Source: Limnochordia bacterium
GTDB taxonomy: Bacteria; Bacillota; Limnochordia; Darwinibacteriales; SLO01
Direction of reading: 5' to 3'
NCBI GenBank assembly: GCA_007132635.1
Contig: SLOG01000208.1
Span: 1 to 9,635, forward strand
Length of the DNA stretch: 9,635 bases
Made by a program: the position numbers and the translations under genes. Positions 5,812 through 9,635 of the stretch are shown here, piece after piece. The notes beneath the pieces were generated by a model, which was given only the letters and a program-made list of their open reading frames with translations, had not been told where the DNA came from and searched no databases. The first letter of the stretch is position 1; each line of letters begins with the position of its first letter.

Positions 5812-6726
5812 TTATTTCTTTGCTTTCCCGGGACGTGACCGGTTAGGACGCCGCGAACGGCTGCGGTTTGCCTTTGCCTTTGGCTTTGGCTTTTGGCACT
5901 GTGCGCAGTCGTGATGCCCTTTCTCTCCCTCTGTTGGCTGAATATCTGCCAGCTTGACGACGACAACCTCATTCTCGATGGTCTTACCTTTGACCGAACC
6001 ATTCAGAGGATGCACCTCTTGAACCTTGATCTCTCCGTGTTCTGTCTGGATTTTCGATCCTTTATCCGGCATTTTGTTCTTTGCTTCCCGATACACCTCA
6101 GACTCATATTTCAAACAGCACATCAGTCGTCCACAGATACCTGAGATTTTTGCCGGGTTGAGGGACAGGTTTTGCTCCTTGGCCATGCGAATGGAAACAG
6201 GTTCGAAATCACCAAGAAATGTGGAACAGCACAACGAACGGCCGCAAGGACCCATCCCGCCAATCATCTTTGCTTCATCCCGCACTCCGATCTGGCGCAG
6301 TTCGATCCGTGTCTTGAACACGCCGGCCAGGTCTTTTACCAACTCACGGAAATCCACTCGACCATCTGCTGTGAAATAAAAGATCAGTTTTGCATCGTCA
6401 AACGTATATTCAGAATCAACCAACTTCATCGGCAGGCCATGTTTAATGATCTTCTCGAAAGCCACAGAAAAGGCGTCGCTCGCCTTCCTAGCATTCGTAT
6501 CTGCGTGCTGAATGTCTTCAGCAGTAGCCTGACGTACCACTTGCTTCAGCGGTTGATGAACATCCCCATCATTCACGGATTTATTCCCTACAACAACATC
6601 ACCAAACTCTTGGCCCCGGGCCGTTTCCACGACCACTTTGTCACCAACAGCAATTGCATGTTCGCCAGGGTCAAAGTAGTAGACTTTGCCAGCCTTCTTA
6701 AACCTAATTCCTACAACTGTAAGCAT
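5812..6726 (-). CDS. ricT: RicT/YaaT, PSP1-domain Fe-S protein of the Ric complex
   Basis: In B. subtilis RicT forms a complex with RicA (YmcA) and RicF (YlbF) that holds Fe-S clusters, promotes RNase Y-dependent mRNA maturation and affects sporulation, competence and biofilm formation. The 304-aa protein is very close to that family: VVGIRFKKAGKVYYFDPG at the start, then FYFTADGRVDFRELVKDLA (116-134), TRIELRQIGVRDEAKM, the cysteine motif CGRSLCCSTF (Cys161, 166, 167), LGDFEPVSIRMAKEQNLSLNP, and CGRLMCCLKYE (Cys198, 203, 204). Residues after about 265 form an added tail with Cys274-x2-Cys277 and a Lys/Arg-rich end. The ATG at 6726 is 2 nt after the holB stop; AAAAGGGG inside the end of holB is the nearest Shine-Dalgarno-like sequence, 13 nt away. 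RicA and RicF are not in this window. Function is assigned from the family. Confidence 0.95.
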   Translation of the reverse strand: MLTVVGIRFKKAGKVYYFDPGEHAIAVGDKVVVETARGQEFGDVVVGNKSVNDGDVHQPLKQVVRQATAEDIQHADTNARKASDAFSVAFEKIIKHGLPMKLVDSEYTFDDAKLIFYFTADGRVDFRELVKDLAGVFKTRIELRQIGVRDEAKMIGGMGPCGRSLCCSTFLGDFEPVSIRMAKEQNLSLNPAKISGICGRLMCCLKYESEVYREAKNKMPDKGSKIQTEHGEIKVQEVHPLNGSVKGKTIENEVVVVKLADIQPTEGEKGHHDCAQCQKPKPKAKANRSRSRRPNRSRPGKAKK

Positions 6727-6728
6727 AT

Positions 6729-7706
6729 CTAAATTAGCGCCCCTTTTTTCATCTGAAGTAAAAGGTCGCTCAGAAGATAGCGGACACGAACATTCTGCAT
6801 TGCCCTAACCTTGGCTGCCTCCACTGCTGCACACAGATCATGCAGTGCCTCAAGCGAGTACTGGCGACTGATCCGGCGCAGGTCTTCCTCGCGATCCAAG
6901 TTAAAGAGAGTATCGGAGTCTGCGCGGGCGTTAATCAGCAGTAAATCCCGATACCAACAAAGCATAAGATCAAAGTCATCAAGAACCGTTTGCCTTCCCT
7001 CATCCCACCGCACGGCTAGACCCAATATGTCGGGCACTGCCATTGTCGGCAGCGCAGCCATCTGTTCGATAACCCAATGGCGGCGTTCGAATACATCAGA
7101 ATCCTTGAGACGGAGTACCTCTCCAATGGAACCGCGACTCATCCGAAGAATAAGTTCAGTTTCCTCCGTATTACTGCAATCGACTGCGTTTCGGCGTAGT
7201 AACTCTCGCAGAACCCCTTCCGAAAGATGCCGAAACGGGACAATCTGGCACCGAGATACGACTGTCGGAAGGAGTTCCTCGGTACTTCGGGCAGTCAATA
7301 TAAACACCGTGTTTCCCAGCGGTTCCTCTAAAGTCTTGAGAAACGCATTCGCTGCCGGAATAGACAAGCGGGCAGCATCCTCTATCAGCCAGACGGTAAA
7401 GTGCTTGTAGCGCAGTGATGCCGCGTGCTTAAGCTCCCGAACAGCATCAATACCAACGCCCCCCTCACCGCCAATGGTCCGAAAACCCGGGTGATTATCA
7501 GAGACGACTCTTTGACATTCCCTACACACACCACAGCTCTCACCCGTCTCACACAGTAGGTGCCGGGCAAACGCCGTCGCCGCTGTCCGTCGGCCTACAC
7601 CATCACGCCCCAAAAACAGGTAACTGTGCGCGATCCGTTCTGTTTCGAGACTCCGCTGCAGGATGCTAACAGCCACACGCTGCCCCAAGACATCTGATAG
7701 CTTCAT
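6729..7706 (-). CDS. holB: DNA polymerase III subunit delta prime
   Basis: The delta prime subunit is the stator of the clamp loader that places the beta clamp on DNA. The 325-aa protein has the AAA+ arrangement of the family: DVLGQ near the start, then AHSYLFLGRDGVG. A zinc-binding group follows with Cys52, Cys58, Cys61 and Cys64 (CETGESCGVCREC). The Walker B-like segment VWLIEDAARLSIPAANAFLKTLEEP (105-129) leads to the sensor region NTVFILTAR and the SRC motif at 151-153, which supplies the arginine finger to a neighbouring subunit. The P-loop is degenerate (GRDGVGRRT, 33-41), lacking the usual Lys-Thr/Ser pair. Delta prime is generally not an active ATPase, so this is tolerated. The ATG at 7706 has GAGG 7 nt upstream, overlapping the end of yaaR (9-nt gap). 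The fused tau/gamma protein DnaX is excluded by length and by the P-loop. Confidence 0.94.
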   Translation of the reverse strand: MKLSDVLGQRVAVSILQRSLETERIAHSYLFLGRDGVGRRTAATAFARHLLCETGESCGVCRECQRVVSDNHPGFRTIGGEGGVGIDAVRELKHAASLRYKHFTVWLIEDAARLSIPAANAFLKTLEEPLGNTVFILTARSTEELLPTVVSRCQIVPFRHLSEGVLRELLRRNAVDCSNTEETELILRMSRGSIGEVLRLKDSDVFERRHWVIEQMAALPTMAVPDILGLAVRWDEGRQTVLDDFDLMLCWYRDLLLINARADSDTLFNLDREEDLRRISRQYSLEALHDLCAAVEAAKVRAMQNVRVRYLLSDLLLQMKKGALI

Positions 7707-7715
7707 CCTGTCACC

Positions 7716-8153
7716 TCAATAGAACAAGTCCACTAGCATCCCACGTATCTCATCCAATCGGTTCGCCAAAACCAGTGACGGCACTTCCTTGGCGAAAAAC
7801 ATCCTCGTCAGTTCCTCGAGGCTCTGATCGACGCGCCTTACGGTAATGTAGGCTCGGCGCCGACCTTCTCTATCAAAGAAAGTGTCTTCCTTTATTTCAT
7901 AAAGAGACCCCAGTGCATTTGTTAGAAAACCTCGCACCGCAGCTTTGTAACGCTGAAGATTCCTTAGTGTCGGAGAATCCCGCAGCCGTCTTCCATATTC
8001 ATCGATATCGGCCAGCGCAGCCTGCATATCAAAGGATCCGGCATTTGTGTCATGCAGCTCATCCAAAAAAGCCCTCCGGACTTCAGAAACGGCAGAGCGG
8101 GTTTTCGGCGCAGTCATCCTGCCTCTGGAACGACCGAACTCACTGATCTTCAT
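7716..8153 (-). CDS. yaaR: YaaR family protein (DUF327), function unknown
   Basis: This 145-aa protein fits YaaR (about 146 aa in B. subtilis) in length, position between darA and holB, and sequence. The start MKISEFGR, the middle ADIDEYGRRLRDSPTLRNLQRYKAAVRGFL and the C-terminal LEELTRMFF ... RLDEIRGMLVDLFY are typical. It looks largely helical, with no signal peptide, membrane segment, cysteine cluster or catalytic motif. No biochemical role is established for the family, so none is given. The ATG at 8153 has AAGGGAG (8166-8160) 6 nt upstream. It follows darA after 40 nt and precedes holB by 9 nt, so it is clearly an operon member. The persistent linkage with tmk and holB is known across Bacillota. 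Confidence 0.9.
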   Translation of the reverse strand: MKISEFGRSRGRMTAPKTRSAVSEVRRAFLDELHDTNAGSFDMQAALADIDEYGRRLRDSPTLRNLQRYKAAVRGFLTNALGSLYEIKEDTFFDREGRRRAYITVRRVDQSLEELTRMFFAKEVPSLVLANRLDEIRGMLVDLFY

Positions 8154-8193
8154 TATCTGCTCCCTTGAAAGCTTCTAAATTACCCCCGCCTTC

Positions 8194-8520
8194 TTAGATC
8201 CTCTCAAAGCGCTCCACATCAAGAATGAAGACGGTTGCCCCACCCACCGCCACTTTCTGTGGCCGCGACAGGATTCCGCTGCGGCCAAACGGCGATACAG
8301 GTGTTGGTGAATACTGATCTCGCTTCTCACACGTCTCTCGGGTGAAGGTCAAAACATCCTCAACTTTGTCGTCATCGACACCAACGATGACTGTCGTATT
8401 GCCTACCTTAAGGAAACCGCCGGTGCTGGCTAACTTCGTCGCACTAAACCCTTCCTCGGTCAACCGCTCCAGCAGCTTTTGGACATCCTGATCTTGGACC
8501 ACTGTAACCAGAAGTTTCAT
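8194..8520 (-). CDS. darA: Cyclic-di-AMP receptor, PII-like (YaaQ/DarA/PstA)
   Basis: DarA is a trimeric PII-like signalling protein that binds cyclic di-AMP, the second messenger of osmotic and cell-wall homeostasis; its downstream partner is not firmly known. The 108-aa protein matches the family along its full length: MKLLVTVVQDQD start, ATKLASTGGFLKVGNTTVIVGVDD (27-50) with the ligand-loop residues Thr28, TGGF and Asn41, and C-terminal VAVGGATVFILDVERF (90-105). The ATG at 8520 is the only possible start before an in-frame stop at 8547-8545, and it agrees with the family start. There is no Shine-Dalgarno sequence within 20 nt. The nearest strong one (8573-8568) lies behind a hairpin. It follows tmk after 85 nt, the longest gap of this operon, and precedes yaaR by 40 nt. 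Confidence 0.94.
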   Translation of the reverse strand: MKLLVTVVQDQDVQKLLERLTEEGFSATKLASTGGFLKVGNTTVIVGVDDDKVEDVLTFTRETCEKRDQYSPTPVSPFGRSGILSRPQKVAVGGATVFILDVERFERI

Positions 8521-8588
8521 AGAGATTCGAGCAGTGCTCTGGGTCTAACCCCACAGCCACTCCTCTCCCTCCTCTCACATAGTGGCAT
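8517..8588 (-). other. Possible upstream mini-ORF ending on the darA start
   Basis: An open frame of 23 codons (MPLCERRERSGC, then GVRPRALLESL) begins with the ATG at 8588 and stops with a TGA that overlaps the darA start codon as ATGA. Such overlaps commonly couple translation by termination and reinitiation, which would explain the missing Shine-Dalgarno of darA. However, its own start has only a weak CGGG upstream, and the peptide resembles nothing I recognise. It may be a chance frame. Confidence 0.25.
8533..8573 (-). promoter_or_regulatory. Displaced Shine-Dalgarno and hairpin before darA
   Basis: On the minus strand AGGAGG (8573-8568), within the purine run AGAGGAGGGAGAGGAG, is followed by an imperfect hairpin at 8561-8533: AGT-g-GCT-g-TGGG pairs with CCCA-g-AGC-ACT around the loop GTTAGA. 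Twelve nucleotides then lead to the darA ATG. There is no T-tract, so it is not a terminator. When folded, the hairpin would bring the Shine-Dalgarno closer to the darA start. The same AGGAGG is also ideally spaced (7 nt) for a GTG at 8560-8558, which opens a 38-codon frame overlapping darA out of frame to 8444. Confidence 0.45.
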
Positions 8589-8605
8589 GCCCGGAGTTCT
8601 GCAAT

Positions 8606-9223
8606 CTATCTAGATAACCAAGTCTCGACAATTCGCCACACATCATCTGCCACCCTATCGGACGACAACATGGCATTGACAACCACTACACGTGCAGGTG
8701 CCTCAGAGGCGATAGTCAAAAACCCCTCGCGCACCTTGCGGTAATACTCCAAAGTTCGAGTCTCGATGCGGTCTCCACCAACTCGGACTAGCGTCGTCTC
8801 AGGCTCGGCATCCAGCAAAAGCGTCAGTTCTGGAACCAGATGAGCCGTTCCCCAGTCATTGATGGTCTGAATACTCTCGGCTCCCAGCTCGAGGCCAAAA
8901 CCTTGGTAAGCCAGCGATGAATCAACATACCGGTCACAGACAACAATCGAACCACGGTTCAACGCAGGCAAAATGACCTCATGGACGTGCTGCGCACGGT
9001 CTGCTGCATAAAGCAGCACCTCCGTGCGGCAGCCCATGGTATCGTGATTAGGATCCAGCAACAAGCGCCGGATTTTAGCACCAATCGCTGTCCCTCCTGG
9101 CTCGCGGGTATGCAGCACAGAATAACCGTCAGACTGCAGTCTCTCTACTAAGCGATGGGCCTGCGTCGACTTACCGACTCCATCAATTCCCTCAAATGAC
9201 AAAAAGCGACCGCGTACTCCCAC
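8606..9223 (-). CDS. tmk: Thymidylate kinase (dTMP kinase)
   Basis: Tmk phosphorylates dTMP to dTDP with ATP in the cytosol, a required step of dTTP synthesis for replication. With the chosen start it has 205 aa, the usual size. The P-loop GIDGVGKST is at residues 12-20 in the typical FLSFEGIDGVGKSTQ context. HTREPGGT (38-45) is the conserved substrate-contact segment, then AADRAQH (73-79) and the DR motif CDRYVDSSLAYQG (96-108). The LID segment GGDRIETRTLEYYRKVREGFL (149-169) follows. The start is uncertain. The GTG at 9223 has AAGGGG 9 nt upstream and gives the family-like MGVRGRFLSFEG. A TTG at 9256 would add 11 residues and has GGAGG 14 nt upstream. Upstream lies the decarboxylase gene, which ends at 9265; downstream is darA. 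Confidence 0.95.
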   Translation of the reverse strand: MGVRGRFLSFEGIDGVGKSTQAHRLVERLQSDGYSVLHTREPGGTAIGAKIRRLLLDPNHDTMGCRTEVLLYAADRAQHVHEVILPALNRGSIVVCDRYVDSSLAYQGFGLELGAESIQTINDWGTAHLVPELTLLLDAEPETTLVRVGGDRIETRTLEYYRKVREGFLTIASEAPARVVVVNAMLSSDRVADDVWRIVETWLSR

Positions 9224-9264
9224 ATCACTTTGCCCCTTCTCATCAATATTCGCCAAAAATCCAG

Positions 9265-9635
9265 CTAATCCTCCAGGACGGACAGGCTTTCATGTTCACA
9301 TCCGCGCACATAAATACCTTCCAAACCGAGTCTGCGAAGATACTCGACAGCATCACCGCTAATACGCTCACCTGGCACCAAAAGGGGCACGCCTGGTGGG
9401 TACGGCGTCACAAAACCGCCAGATGTCCTGTTGACAGAGTCTCGCAGAAGACAAGTAGTCTTACCGGCCAAAAACGCCTCCCGCAGACCGCATTCCATCA
9501 CCGGAAGCGGTGGTGCTGACTCCAAATGGCCAAGTGCGAGAAAGGAAACATCCGCGTGAGGCCTGTCGTTAACCAACTGCGAAATCGCCTCCACAAGGGC
9601 CTGCAGATTGCGCCAACTGTCGCCTAGGCCGACCA
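9265..9635 (-). CDS. Orn/Lys/Arg decarboxylase family, C-terminal part
   Basis: Only the last 122 residues are in the window. The frame is open through the window edge (VGLGDSWRNLQALVEAI at the edge), so the gene continues beyond 9635. The segment GGFVTPYPPGVPLLVPGERIS is the hallmark of the C-terminal domain of PLP-dependent group III (Orn/Lys/Arg) decarboxylases. The position directly before tmk agrees with YaaO in B. subtilis. The PLP-binding lysine and the rest of the catalytic domain lie outside, so the substrate cannot be decided; arginine or lysine decarboxylation feeding polyamine synthesis is the usual role. It ends with ...ESLSVLED and a TAG at 9267-9265, just before the tmk start region, suggesting co-transcription. 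An internal GTG at 9594 is not a real start. Confidence 0.9.
   Translation of the reverse strand, partial: VGLGDSWRNLQALVEAISQLVNDRPHADVSFLALGHLESAPPLPVMECGLREAFLAGKTTCLLRDSVNRTSGGFVTPYPPGVPLLVPGERISGDAVEYLRRLGLEGIYVRGCEHESLSVLED

Noticed and set aside
6172..6732. 186-codon plus-strand open frame opposite ricT
   Set aside because: Antisense to the highly conserved ricT coding region, with no recognisable domain or ribosome binding site.
6811..7410. 199-codon plus-strand open frame opposite holB
   Set aside because: It is rich in Ser and Arg, lacks family resemblance and lies wholly antisense to a clear holB; typical shadow frame.
1..9635. CRISPR array, insertion sequence, phage or defence genes
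   Set aside because: No regularly spaced repeats, terminal inverted repeats, transposase, integrase or defence motifs were seen; all space is filled by conserved housekeeping genes.

Overview
This window looks like a chromosomal segment of a Bacillota (Firmicutes) bacterium, probably a spore-former outside the Bacillales. The evidence is the gene order Orn/Lys/Arg decarboxylase - tmk - yaaQ(darA) - yaaR - holB - yaaT(ricT) - rsmI - abrB - metG - tatD, which is the origin-proximal order known from Bacillus subtilis and many Clostridia. Supporting signs are AGGAGG-type ribosome binding sites, a T-box riboswitch, an AbrB with a clostridial-type cysteine-containing tail, and two tandem Spo0A-box-like heptamers behind the abrB promoter. 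Base composition is moderate by eye. yabA, trmN6 (yabB) and yazA, which lie between yaaT and rsmI in B. subtilis, are absent here. No genus can be named safely from the sequence alone.

Right part (4957-9635, minus strand, read from high to low coordinates): the 3' end of an Orn/Lys/Arg decarboxylase, then tmk (dTMP kinase), darA (PII-like c-di-AMP receptor), yaaR (DUF327), holB (DNA polymerase III delta prime), ricT (PSP1-domain Fe-S protein of the Ric/Y complex) and rsmI (16S rRNA 2'-O-ribose methyltransferase at C1402). Gaps are short (2 to 85 nt), so this is most likely one operon mixing nucleotide supply, replication, signalling and rRNA modification. The tmk-darA gap is the odd one: darA lacks a Shine-Dalgarno sequence of its own, and a strong one lies upstream behind a hairpin and next to out-of-frame mini-ORFs.

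Middle (4181-4970): abrB is the only plus-strand gene. It converges on rsmI with a 14-bp tail overlap and diverges from metG. The divergent intergenic region holds an abrB promoter followed by a perfect 10-bp tandem repeat carrying TGTCGAT twice, a metG promoter with an 11-bp tandem repeat over its -35 side, and a complete T-box leader with an ATG specifier, GGGTGGTACCACG antiterminator element and intrinsic terminator.

Left part (2-4180, minus strand): metG (methionyl-tRNA synthetase with C-terminal Trbp111-like domain), tatD (metal-dependent DNase) and purA (adenylosuccinate synthetase, starting 4 nt after the tatD stop), then a tRNA-Lys(TTT) with its own near-consensus promoter. No terminator is visible between metG and purA, so the Met T-box may control a purine-biosynthesis gene as well as metG. 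I found no mobile element, CRISPR array or clearly novel multi-gene system. The genes are conserved housekeeping genes, and the interesting material is regulatory.
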